Below the pieces are notes generated by a model. That model saw only the letters and a program-made list of their open reading frames with translations. It did not search any database and was not told where the DNA came from. The translations under genes and the position numbers were made by a program. Shown here one piece after another: positions 42,977-51,398 of a DNA stretch of 64,000 nucleotides. Each line of letters opens with the position of its first letter. The first letter of the stretch is position 1. The DNA lies in assembly GCA_944324115.1 (NCBI GenBank), contig CALUVB010000023.1:1-64000 (forward strand). The letters are read 5' to 3'. This stretch comes from an uncultured Elusimicrobiales bacterium (GTDB lineage Bacteria; Elusimicrobiota; Elusimicrobia; Elusimicrobiales; Elusimicrobiaceae).

Positions 42977-43889
42977 CCTGTTTTGGCATAGAGGAAATAT
43001 TTATTTTCGCCCCCAGCACCGCTTGGCGGTACAAAGCCCCCGCCCGATAACTGCTGCGCACCAACGGACCGCACGCCGCCCCCAAAAAACCTATTTCCAA
43101 GGCATATTGCTGCCACATATCGTATTCTTCCGGCTCCGGATAACGCAGCACGGGGTGATGTTGTTTAGACGGAGCCAAATACTGCCCAATAGTCAATAAA
43201 TCCACGCCTGCCGTACGCAGGTCTTTAAGCGTTTGCTGCACCTGCGCACGCGTCTCCCCCAACCCCAGCATAATGCCAGACTTAGTCAAAATATCCGGAG
43301 CTATTTTTTTGGAATATGCTAACAAATCCAAAGACCGGCGGTAATCCGCCCCCACCCGCACCCCGGCATACAGCTGCGGTACGGTTTCTATATTATGGGC
43401 CAATACAGCAGGCCGGGCGGACAACACCGTTTGCAAATCCGCTTTCCTTCCGCAAAAATCCGGCACCAGCGGCTCTGTTTGTACGTCAGGATTCAACTGG
43501 GTTATAGCCTGCATAACACGGGCAAAATGGCTTGCTCCTCCGTCTGGCAAATCATCGCGTGTAGGCGATGTCAGCACCGCATAGCGTATATGCCACTCTT
43601 TCACGGTGCGGGCTATTTTTTCCGCCTCGTTCTGATCAGGAGGAAGCGGCTTTTGCTTGGTAACGGCGCAAAACTTACATCCGCGCGTACAAATACCGCC
43701 CAAAATCATAAAAGTAGCATCGCCGCAGTTAAGACATTCCCCCCGGTTCGGACATTTCGCCTCCACACATACCGTATGTAAAGCGGAGCGGTTCAGCCCC
43801 TGCTGGGCAGAAACTGCCGTCTGCGTACGCAGGGCCGCTTTGTTGCGGCCAACCATTTCTTTAAGCCAAGTAGGCATTTGCGTCGTCAT
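42972..43889 (-). CDS. lipA: Lipoyl synthase
   Basis: LipA inserts two sulfurs into the octanoyl group on lipoyl carrier proteins. The 305-residue protein has both Fe-S clusters: the auxiliary cluster CVEAKCPNRGEC (~40) and the radical-SAM CTRGCKFC (~67). It also has LTSPTRDDLPDGGASHFA and MLGLGETRAQV. Its substrate proteins and LipB/LplA are not in the window, but it implies lipoate-dependent enzymes such as pyruvate dehydrogenase or glycine cleavage. A TATAAT lies 9 nt before the ATG, giving almost no leader. Confidence 0.94.
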   Translation of the reverse strand: MTTQMPTWLKEMVGRNKAALRTQTAVSAQQGLNRSALHTVCVEAKCPNRGECLNCGDATFMILGGICTRGCKFCAVTKQKPLPPDQNEAEKIARTVKEWHIRYAVLTSPTRDDLPDGGASHFARVMQAITQLNPDVQTEPLVPDFCGRKADLQTVLSARPAVLAHNIETVPQLYAGVRVGADYRRSLDLLAYSKKIAPDILTKSGIMLGLGETRAQVQQTLKDLRTAGVDLLTIGQYLAPSKQHHPVLRYPEPEEYDMWQQYALEIGFLGAACGPLVRSSYRAGALYRQAVLGAKINISSMPKQV

Positions 43890-43898
43890 ATAGATATC

Positions 43899-43904
43899 AT
43901 TATA
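43899..43904 (-). promoter_or_regulatory. -10 box of lipA
   Basis: TATAAT, 9 nt before the start codon, predicting a leader of only 2-3 nt. Confidence 0.5.
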
Positions 43905-44033
43905 ACTTATTGTGTTTTTCTTTTCCGGTTAAACGACTAAAACAAACTGCTCCATGTCAAAACACAAACAGAAACGGGCGGCGCGTTCTCCTTTACGGAT
44001 AAAGTTTTGTTCCTTGCTTCCCTGCAAGATTTA

Positions 44034-44039
44034 TATAAT
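44034..44039 (+). promoter_or_regulatory. -10 box of SpoIID/TPR gene
   Basis: TATAAT ending 10 nt before the ATG at 44050. No Shine-Dalgarno. Confidence 0.5.
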
Positions 44040-44049
44040 ATCTTCAAAT

Positions 44050-46140
44050 ATGAAACTATTTCTCTATCCGCTTCTGTTTTTTTTGCTTTGGGGTGTGCCG
44101 CTGTGGGCGCAGGACTCGGCCTCTGATACGCCACTATCCCCCGCAGCCATACGTCTGCAAGAGGCGGCGGATATTTACTTTGACGGAAACCCAGAAGATG
44201 CCTTAGAAAAATATATTGAAATTTCCAAAGACACCCAATCCCGCGAAGCATTTTTAAATGCGGCCTTCATCGCGTTGGAGCAAGGCTCTGCCAAGCAGGC
44301 GGTGGATATCATGACGTCTGCTTATCTATTTTATCCGCAAGATGAAGATGTGTTGGAGTTTGTGGCTGAAGCGTATTTGGCTGACGGGCAATATGAAAAC
44401 GCTGAAAAATTTTTCTCTCTGCTGCCCGGAGGAGGCGAACGTTCTGAATTTATTTTAATCCAATTAGCCCGCGCCCAAGCCGGCATGGGTGAAACCAAAT
44501 TGGCAAAACGCAATTTGCAACGGGCCGCCAAAGGAACCAATCATACCTCTCTGTCCAATTATTTGCTGGGGCAAATTTATGAAGAAGAACGAGACTGGAA
44601 AAAAGCGGCGGAAGCCTTCGGCGCAGCCGTTGCATATGACCATCAATTTACCGAAGCCCGCCGCCACTATGCCAACGCGTTGGAACAAAATAAGAAATAT
44701 GACGATTCTTACCGCCAATACCGCATACTCCGTTCCGCCAGTCCCGGCGATGCCCAGGCTAATGCCGCTTTAAAACGGCTCCGCCTCAAACTGACAAAAA
44801 CGGAAAAAGAACTTACCCCGCGCAAAGAACGCACCACGCATACCATTGTAAAACCGGTTGTGTCTTTGGAAGGGAAATTAAAAGAGTTACGCGTCGCCCT
44901 AGGCACCACAGCCGGGGGACGGCCGTCTCATAGAGAAAGTGTTATTTTCACGCCGTCGCACCCCTTTCGTATCACAGACAAAGCCACCGGAAAAACATTG
45001 GCATTAGGACAGGCCAAAGAAACATGGCGCGCAGAACTTAAAAAGGGCCAAGCCGCCCTGGTATCTCCAAACGCAAAACGCTATGTATTTTCCGGGGCCG
45101 TCGTCATCACTCCCAAATCCGCCTCGTCCCAAGAAGGAGCCACCATTTTAATAGAAAAAGTTATGAGCGGTGCCGGTATGACGTGGGCCAGCATAGACGA
45201 TAAGGAGTACCGCGGACAGCTGGAAATCATACATGACAAAAAAAGGAACACATTACTGCCTGTCAACGTGGTCAACATAGAAGAATATCTGATGGGCGTA
45301 ATGTCTTCGGAAATGCCGTCTGCTTTCCCCATGAACGCGCTGCGTGCGCAGGCCGTACTGGCGCGCACATATGCACTTAAACATTTAGGCAAGCACAAAG
45401 CCTACGGTTATGATTTGTGCGATACACAAAATTGCCAAGTATACGGCGGCGTAAATGCCGAAAGCGAACCCGGAAACGCCGCCGTAGAGTCCACCATGGG
45501 ACAAGTATTGCTGTATAAAGGAAAACCGGTGGAAGGCGTATTTTCCGCCAATGCGGGCGGCTTTACACAAAGTGCCAAAAGCGCCGGCTGGTACCAAACA
45601 CCCTATTTAGTTCCTACCAGCGACTATAAAGATTTTGACCCAGACACCCTGCAGCCATATCAGTTTAAGACCTTGCTTCAACATCCGCAGGAAGCTTACA
45701 GCCGCTACGACAAACATGTCAGCCGGGCCGCTTACCGTTGGGCCCGCGTGGTGGAAGAAGAAAATTTGCGCCAAATTATAAAACGCCAGAAAAAAGATAT
45801 TGGTTCTATTGTTGCTATTATTCCCCAAAAACGCGGTCGTTCCGGCTATGTCAGCCGCGTGTTGGTCAAAGGTACAAAAGGCAGCGTGGTACTAAGCAAA
45901 GAAAATGTCATACGCAATAATTTGGCTCCTGGCATGCTGCGCAGCAGCTATTTCATTGTGGTGCCAAATTACGAAGACAGAAAAGTGAAAAATTTTGTAT
46001 TTTACGGCGGAGGCTGGGGCCATGGCGTAGGCTTTTGTCAGACGGGTTCTGCCGGACGGGCGGAAGCCGGACAAGAGTATCCGGAAATTCTGATGCATTA
46101 TTTTCCTGGTACGGAATTAAAGGATACGCGTGAAAAATAA
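44050..46140 (+). CDS. Secreted TPR / SpoIID-domain protein
   Basis: This 696-residue exported protein has a signal peptide (MKLFLYPLLFFLLWGVPLWA-Q), TPR repeats (residues ~30-240) and then a full SpoIID/LytB domain (~380-690). The domain has EEYLMGVMSSEMPSAFPMNA, LRAQAVLARTYALKH, SANAGGFTQSA and GGWGHGVGFCQTGSAGRAEAG..YPEILMHYFPGTEL. SpoIID enzymes are lytic transglycosylases acting on stem-less peptidoglycan; outside endospore formers they likely act in wall remodelling. It is a paralog of the gene at 21287-23563 with better-kept motifs. I start at 44050, since the longer frame has no signal. Divergent from lipA. Confidence 0.88.
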   Translation: MKLFLYPLLFFLLWGVPLWAQDSASDTPLSPAAIRLQEAADIYFDGNPEDALEKYIEISKDTQSREAFLNAAFIALEQGSAKQAVDIMTSAYLFYPQDEDVLEFVAEAYLADGQYENAEKFFSLLPGGGERSEFILIQLARAQAGMGETKLAKRNLQRAAKGTNHTSLSNYLLGQIYEEERDWKKAAEAFGAAVAYDHQFTEARRHYANALEQNKKYDDSYRQYRILRSASPGDAQANAALKRLRLKLTKTEKELTPRKERTTHTIVKPVVSLEGKLKELRVALGTTAGGRPSHRESVIFTPSHPFRITDKATGKTLALGQAKETWRAELKKGQAALVSPNAKRYVFSGAVVITPKSASSQEGATILIEKVMSGAGMTWASIDDKEYRGQLEIIHDKKRNTLLPVNVVNIEEYLMGVMSSEMPSAFPMNALRAQAVLARTYALKHLGKHKAYGYDLCDTQNCQVYGGVNAESEPGNAAVESTMGQVLLYKGKPVEGVFSANAGGFTQSAKSAGWYQTPYLVPTSDYKDFDPDTLQPYQFKTLLQHPQEAYSRYDKHVSRAAYRWARVVEEENLRQIIKRQKKDIGSIVAIIPQKRGRSGYVSRVLVKGTKGSVVLSKENVIRNNLAPGMLRSSYFIVVPNYEDRKVKNFVFYGGGWGHGVGFCQTGSAGRAEAGQEYPEILMHYFPGTELKDTREK

Positions 46141-46342
46141 AATCTTCTTTCTGCCCCAATATGACACCCCCTCGCCATTTTGCTTCCCGCAAACTCATTA
46201 AAAACAAGCCATACTTTCCCTCTCCTGCTTTCTTCTCTTTGGGGATTTGACAGAGAGAAGCTTCTCTCTTTCTCTTGCCCGCCTTGGCAGAAACTCCCTC
46301 ACGCAATCCATATTTTCTGTTCAGCGGGCAGAGAGGATTCTA

Positions 46343-46371
46343 TAAAAAACCTCCGCTGTATAAGGCGGAGG
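46343..46371 (-). terminator. Terminator of coiled-coil gene pair
   Basis: Minus-strand CCTCCGC / GCGGAGG stem followed by TTTTTT. Confidence 0.87.
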
Positions 46372-46391
46372 CGGCATGAAAAAGAATTTAT

Positions 46392-48257
46392 TTATTGCGC
46401 AGGCGTATTAGGCACCGATATTTGCACGTTTTGCAACTCCTTCATTTCCTGTTCATCAAGCTGTTTCATGGCTTTTTCATATTCTTCCAGTTTATTGTGC
46501 AGGGAATTTAACTGTATTCTCTGCTTATTGTATTTTTCCATAATTGGGCGGGCTTTTTGAGCCCATTGTTCTTTAAGATCTTCGCCCAAAGGAATTTTTT
46601 GCTTCATTTCTTGAAGTCTTTGGTCATTTTGTTGATTCAAAAAGTCTTCCCCTGCGCGGGTTTGGATATCTTGCAGTTTTTCTTGAATTTGCTTTGTTTT
46701 CTTCATATCATCTTGCAGCATAAGATAGCTGTCTGTCCCATTTTCCAGCGCCGCATCACGGATTTGATTGCGATAAGCAGCCAATTCCTTAAATAAACTT
46801 TCCGCTTCCGCCGCATATTGCGGAGCAATCTGTCTAATGGCTTCCACCTGGCTCTTGGCTTCCGCAGCCCACTCCTCTTGATAAGGTTTTCGGTCTTCTG
46901 GGCCTTCGCGGTAAGGGCGGGCTTCCCGTTTGCCGTCTAATAATTCTTGCACTTTGTTATTGATATCGTTTTCAGTCAACTCGTTTTGTATCCCGACTAT
47001 TTTACCCGCCGCGCCGGAAGCCGCGCCCTCTTTCAGATTGGCGCGGATAATTTCTTCTATGTCTTTCTTCTTTTTTTCTTCTAAATCCAAAAGCTGGCGG
47101 GTGGCATCTTCTGCTGACTGCGGCGTAGAATATACAGCCATTCTTTGGGCCAAATTTTCTTCCAGCTTGCCGCGGGCGGCCGCAGAAACCGTATCCCCAT
47201 ACGCTTGGGAAAGTTTCTGCAGGTATTCTTCATTCTCCGCGCGCAGCTGTGTTTCCATTTTTTTCAGGGACTCGTCTTGATTGAGTTGGTGCAATTTTTG
47301 GTTATACTTATTATTGACTGCTTGGGCGCGGATTTGTTTTTCCTGCGGGTCTGCGGGAGAATTCATTACTTCTTCCATTTCTTTCTGGAAATCATTCATC
47401 ACGCTTTGCGCTTTAGAAGCGGCCGCTTCACCATAACTGGAACGCACATCGTTGACAATGCCCTTAGCCTGCTTGGCAATTTGCTGCAATACTTGCTGTT
47501 CCGGGCTTTCCAACTGTCCGGATTTGGCCCCGTACACCTCATTATCCATAACGGCTTTTTCCCCTCGGGCACGGGCTAAATATTTTTCAATATTACGCTC
47601 CCGTTTGCTCTTAGGGAGAAAAGCACGGGCCACGGCTTCTTCCAAAGCAGATGAAAAATTCTGCAAACGTCGGTCCAATTCTTTTTGTTCTTTACGGGTC
47701 TGTTGGGGGAAAAAAGAAGATAACACATCTTCGCCGGCTCCATCATCTGCCTGCCAACCGGCAGCACCTGCTCCCCCGTCTCTCTGCCCTGCAGAAAACG
47801 CAGGCGCCGCCATGCGGACAGAAGGTTTATAGCCCGTAGCGCTACGACGCACCTCACGGCGGGCAGCCCCCGCAGAAGCTTCTGTTCTGGGGGCGGGGAA
47901 CACTGTCTTGGGCTGAGAAGGAGCAGCAGCGTCTGGACCGCTCAATGGAACAATAAATCTGCCGGCAGAACGGGGCAAAACCGCTGCGGGAGCCTCCGTC
48001 TGCGAAGATAATGCCGCACTCAGTGGAGCCGGGCGTTGCAAGATATCCCGCGCGGAGGGTACATTATGAGATGGATAATCCAGCATCACCGTAAAATCTT
48101 TGGTAGGAGAAGCCGGCGCGGCAGCCGAAGCCGATGGAAAAAGAGCGTCGGCTTTTGTTTGCGCGGCAGACGTCGGGCGCAGGACATAGACTGTTCCCGC
48201 CGCCAACAAAAAAAGAAGAAAAAGCAAAAAATAAAACAAACGACGATTTATATTCAT
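46392..48257 (-). CDS. Envelope-anchored coiled-coil protein, unknown family
   Basis: This 621-residue protein has an N-terminal membrane helix (FYFLLFLLFLLAAGTVYVL) without a clear cleavage site. An Ala/Pro/Ser-rich linker runs to about residue 180. The remaining ~400 residues are almost all charged helix (QDESLKKMETQLRAENEEY, EEKKKKDIEEIIRANLKEG), predicting long coiled coils on the outer side. NIEKYLARARG near 225 matches NIEKYLQKARE in the next upstream gene, so the two are paralogs in part. It may be a spacer or tether between inner membrane and wall. Leaderless start from TGCTAAAAT. Confidence 0.75.
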   Translation of the reverse strand: MNINRRLFYFLLFLLFLLAAGTVYVLRPTSAAQTKADALFPSASAAAPASPTKDFTVMLDYPSHNVPSARDILQRPAPLSAALSSQTEAPAAVLPRSAGRFIVPLSGPDAAAPSQPKTVFPAPRTEASAGAARREVRRSATGYKPSVRMAAPAFSAGQRDGGAGAAGWQADDGAGEDVLSSFFPQQTRKEQKELDRRLQNFSSALEEAVARAFLPKSKRERNIEKYLARARGEKAVMDNEVYGAKSGQLESPEQQVLQQIAKQAKGIVNDVRSSYGEAAASKAQSVMNDFQKEMEEVMNSPADPQEKQIRAQAVNNKYNQKLHQLNQDESLKKMETQLRAENEEYLQKLSQAYGDTVSAAARGKLEENLAQRMAVYSTPQSAEDATRQLLDLEEKKKKDIEEIIRANLKEGAASGAAGKIVGIQNELTENDINNKVQELLDGKREARPYREGPEDRKPYQEEWAAEAKSQVEAIRQIAPQYAAEAESLFKELAAYRNQIRDAALENGTDSYLMLQDDMKKTKQIQEKLQDIQTRAGEDFLNQQNDQRLQEMKQKIPLGEDLKEQWAQKARPIMEKYNKQRIQLNSLHNKLEEYEKAMKQLDEQEMKELQNVQISVPNTPAQ

Positions 48258-48272
48258 AATTATATTTTAGCA
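48258..48272 (-). promoter_or_regulatory. Extended -10 with leaderless start (coiled-coil gene)
   Basis: TGCTAAAAT (48272-48264), ATAATT, ATG at 48257. Confidence 0.55.
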
Positions 48273-48296
48273 AAACCAGTCTCCGCCCCCAACTTA

Positions 48297-49346
48297 TTAA
48301 CGGGCTGAAAGCAAATACGCCGAAGGGCGAAATTGCTGATGTTTTAACTCTTCATTCCACTGTTTTTGTAAAACCAACAAAGACTGTTTGTAATGCTCAT
48401 TTAAATGAGCCAAAATGCGTTTTTTCTGGCTTAAACGGGCATTTTCTTTAAGGACACGGTCTGCTTCTTCAAAACACTGATTAAAGACTTCCCGTGCCTG
48501 TAATACGGCGTCTTTGCCATAGAGGGTTTCTATTTGTTTTTCCACCCCCCGGTGGGCGGCTATCATATCACTGCGCAAAGACGCCCGCACTTCCGGCGGC
48601 GTAACACCCAGCGGATCAGCCGCTTGGGAAGTAATTTGTTTCATTTGAGCCAAAGTTTGTTTTTGTATCTGCGCCAAAGAGGTATCCAACGCGGCATTAT
48701 CCTGCGCAGTCAACAGTGCCGCGGTATAATCCTGCAATGCTTTATCCAGCACCGGCCGGCATTGGGAGGCGGAATCCGCCCCATAATAGAAAGCTATCTG
48801 ATCCAAAAATTCATTACAGCGGCGGGAGAGACGTTGGTGCACTTCTTCTAACAGTTTGGGATCAGGCTGGATACGCATTCTGCCTTGTTGTGCTGCAATA
48901 AATTGTTCCCAATGGCTGTTTTGTTCTTGGCGCAAGGCGCGCAAGGCGCGGGCTAAATCATCGGGAGATGAAGCATTCGGAAGCAGAGCCAATGTTTCCT
49001 GGCGCTGTTTCCGCAACAACGCCTCCAGCTGGCTGGCGGTTTGGCGGTTATATGTTTCCAAAAGACGCTTTTCCAAAATGGAGCGGTTGCGGACAAATAA
49101 ACGTTCCAAAAAAGAAGTATCCGTTTCCTGCACTTTATTGGTCAAACGGGAAATATCCGCCGGAGCCGAAACAGAAAGCGGTTTTCCACGTTCTTGGACC
49201 AAACGGTTGGCCTCACGGGCTTTTTGTAAATATTTTTCAATATTAGCCTGCCGCTGGAATTTAGAAGGTGTATTATCAGGCGGTTGGCCGCACGCCGCAT
49301 ACAAAAAAGAACTACAACAAAGGACCAGCATGATGCGTTTATTCAT
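48297..49346 (-). CDS. Coiled-coil lipoprotein, paralog of downstream gene
   Basis: This 349-residue protein has a lipoprotein signal (MNKRIMLVLCCSSFLYAAC, lipobox YAAC at Cys19). The mature part is helical and rich in Gln/Arg/Glu (RQTASQLEALLRKQRQETL, FYYGADSASQCRPVLDKAL). It shares the NIEKYL motif and helical pattern with the protein encoded at 46392-48257, and the gene lies 39 bp upstream of that gene on the same strand. As lipoprotein and membrane-anchored paralog they could bridge the two membranes; this is inference. GGGAG lies 7 nt ahead of the ATG. Confidence 0.76.
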   Translation of the reverse strand: MNKRIMLVLCCSSFLYAACGQPPDNTPSKFQRQANIEKYLQKAREANRLVQERGKPLSVSAPADISRLTNKVQETDTSFLERLFVRNRSILEKRLLETYNRQTASQLEALLRKQRQETLALLPNASSPDDLARALRALRQEQNSHWEQFIAAQQGRMRIQPDPKLLEEVHQRLSRRCNEFLDQIAFYYGADSASQCRPVLDKALQDYTAALLTAQDNAALDTSLAQIQKQTLAQMKQITSQAADPLGVTPPEVRASLRSDMIAAHRGVEKQIETLYGKDAVLQAREVFNQCFEEADRVLKENARLSQKKRILAHLNEHYKQSLLVLQKQWNEELKHQQFRPSAYLLSAR

Positions 49347-49614
49347 CTAGGTTCTCCCGACTTTCCCCAGGCTGGGCATATCTTGCCGCAGCCAAAGCCC
49401 CCTTTTTTAATATTATGAATAAAACCCCTGTATGCCGCAAGGGTTTTTGGACCTCTTATGAGCGGCAAAAAGGGCCCAGAAAATTCTGGGCCCCGCAAAG
49501 CAAGACAAGAGGCAAATAACCTGCCTACAAAATCAGACACGTCATATCCCCGGCATATGTTTGGGTTGTATTAGGAAAGGGATAATAGCCCCGGCCCCGC
49601 CGGCAGCTATACAC
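49347..49614. other. Intergenic region with hairpins, no gene seen
   Basis: It contains an AAAACCC...GGGTTTTT hairpin (49423-49447) and a near-perfect palindrome GGGCCCAGA-N4-TCTGGGCCC (49472-49493). No coding ORF and no recognised RNA. Confidence 0.5.
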
Positions 49615-49642
49615 AAAAACGCCCCTGCTTTCGGCAGGGGCG
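49615..49642 (-). terminator. Terminator of hisS-aspS operon
   Basis: Minus-strand CGCCCCTGC CGAAA GCAGGGGCG then TTTTTG. Confidence 0.9.
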
Positions 49643-49649
49643 GGAAAAA

Positions 49650-51398
49650 TTATTCCTTGCTTACCTCTATACCCAAGTCTTTGAGCTGCTGAGGATCCAC
49701 CACGTTGGGAGAATCAGTCAGCGGGCAAACGGCCTGCGTGGTCTTGGGGAAAGCAATGACTTCGCGTATGGAATCTTCCCCGCACAGAAGCGCGGTTACG
49801 CGGTCTAACCCAATTCCAATACCCCCGTGCGGAGGCGCGCCGTATTGCAGGGCGTTAAGCAGCATGCCAAAGCGCAAAGCCGCTTGCTCTTTGCTGTGCT
49901 TCATCAAGGCCAAAATGCGTTCCTGCACATCGCGGCGGCAGTTGCGCACGGAGCCGGAAGCCAGCTCATTGCCGTTAAGCACCAGGTCAAACTGGTAAGA
50001 GCGCACGGAGCCGGGATCGGTTTCCAGTTTGTCCAAATCATCTTCATGCGGGGCCGTAAACGGGTTGTGCGCCGCGTCCCAGCGGTCCTCTTCCGGGATA
50101 TATTCCAAAAGCGGGAAATCGGTAATCCACGCGAAGGCCCATTCGCATTTGGGGGGCAGATTTTTAACCAACTCTTTGCGCAGCGCCCCCATAAAGCTTT
50201 GGCAGGTGTGCACATTTACATCGCTGCCCACCAAAATAATATCCCCCTCCTGCGCCTCTACGGCGGCCCGCAGGGAATTCATTTCTTCTTCAGAGAAAAA
50301 CTTGGCGGTCGGGCTTTCCAGCTTGCCGTTTTTGACTTTCAGCCACACTAGGCCTTTTGCGCCGTTTTTCTTGGCCAAATCGGTTAATTTGTCAATCTGC
50401 CCGCGCGAAAGCGCCGCACCCTTCTCGCCGCGTACGGCGTAAATGGCGCCTTTGGCGGCCAGCACATCGGCAAATACTTTAAAGCCGGTGTTGGCAAAAA
50501 GGCCGCTTACGTTTTTGATTTGCAAATCATAGCGCAAGTCCGGCTTGTCGGAGCCGTAGCGGTCCATAGCGTCGTTGTAGGGCAGTTTCGGGAACGGCGT
50601 TTGCAGTTCTTTGCCGGCAGTCTTGAAAATTTCTTTCATCAGCCCTTCCACCACTTCATGAATGTCTTCAATGGTCACAAAAGACATTTCCATATCAATT
50701 TGGGTGTGTTCGGGCTGGCGGTCGGCGCGCAGGTCTTCGTCTCGGAAGCAGCGGGCCAACTGGAAATAGCGGTCAATGCCGCTGGCCATGAGCGTTTGTT
50801 TAAACATCTGCGGGCTTTGCGGCAAAGCGTAAAATTGGCCGTGATGCACGCGCGAAGGCACCAAATAATCACGCGCGCCTTCCGGCGTAGAACGCGTAAG
50901 CACCGGGGTTTCTACTTCTAAGAATCCTTGTCCGTCTAAGTAACGGCGCGCGGCCTGCGCAATTTGGTGGCGCATGGTCAGATTGCGCACCATGACCGGG
51001 TTGCGCAAATCCAAATAGCGGTATTTCATGCGCGTCTCTTCAGAGGCTTCACGGGATTTTTCCACATCAAACGGAAGCGGAACAGAGGTATTTAAAAGTT
51101 TTAAATTTTCTACAGAGACTTCTATTTCGCCCGTCGGAATATTTTTATTTACTGCTCCTTCTATGCGGTGTTTTACCTCGCCGCTCACTTCTACCACATA
51201 TTCATTTCTTAAAGAAGAGGCTAACTCAAAAAACGGGCTTTCCGGCCCTACTACAATTTGCACCAAGCCGCTGCGGTCACGCAAGTCTATAAACAATACG
51301 CCTCCGTGATTGCGGTAGCTGTTGACCCAGCCGCAAAGGGTTTGTTTGGTACCAATGTGCGAAGCGTTGAGCGCACCGCAATAATTCGTTCTTTTCAT
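49650..51398 (-). CDS. aspS: Aspartyl-tRNA synthetase, apparently non-discriminating type
   Basis: AspS charges tRNA-Asp. The 582-residue bacterial-type enzyme has an N-terminal OB fold, class II motifs (FLEVETPVLTRSTPEGARDYLVP, FRDEDLRADRQPEHTQID, motif 3 GIGLDRVTALL) and the inserted GAD domain. The specificity loop reads YRNHGGV with His31, and RIEGAVN follows near residue 81. By recalled comparison, this His/Gly pair is the mark of non-discriminating enzymes that also charge tRNA-Asn (Pseudomonas/Neisseria type), while discriminating enzymes have Leu. Yet asnS is encoded at 53656. It overlaps hisS by 4 bp. Confidence 0.94.
   Translation of the reverse strand: MKRTNYCGALNASHIGTKQTLCGWVNSYRNHGGVLFIDLRDRSGLVQIVVGPESPFFELASSLRNEYVVEVSGEVKHRIEGAVNKNIPTGEIEVSVENLKLLNTSVPLPFDVEKSREASEETRMKYRYLDLRNPVMVRNLTMRHQIAQAARRYLDGQGFLEVETPVLTRSTPEGARDYLVPSRVHHGQFYALPQSPQMFKQTLMASGIDRYFQLARCFRDEDLRADRQPEHTQIDMEMSFVTIEDIHEVVEGLMKEIFKTAGKELQTPFPKLPYNDAMDRYGSDKPDLRYDLQIKNVSGLFANTGFKVFADVLAAKGAIYAVRGEKGAALSRGQIDKLTDLAKKNGAKGLVWLKVKNGKLESPTAKFFSEEEMNSLRAAVEAQEGDIILVGSDVNVHTCQSFMGALRKELVKNLPPKCEWAFAWITDFPLLEYIPEEDRWDAAHNPFTAPHEDDLDKLETDPGSVRSYQFDLVLNGNELASGSVRNCRRDVQERILALMKHSKEQAALRFGMLLNALQYGAPPHGGIGIGLDRVTALLCGEDSIREVIAFPKTTQAVCPLTDSPNVVDPQQLKDLGIEVSKE

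Noticed and set aside
50520-50921. Long antisense ORFs across aspS, hisS and other GC-rich genes
   Set aside because: They mirror codon structure of well-supported genes and show no domain or start signal.
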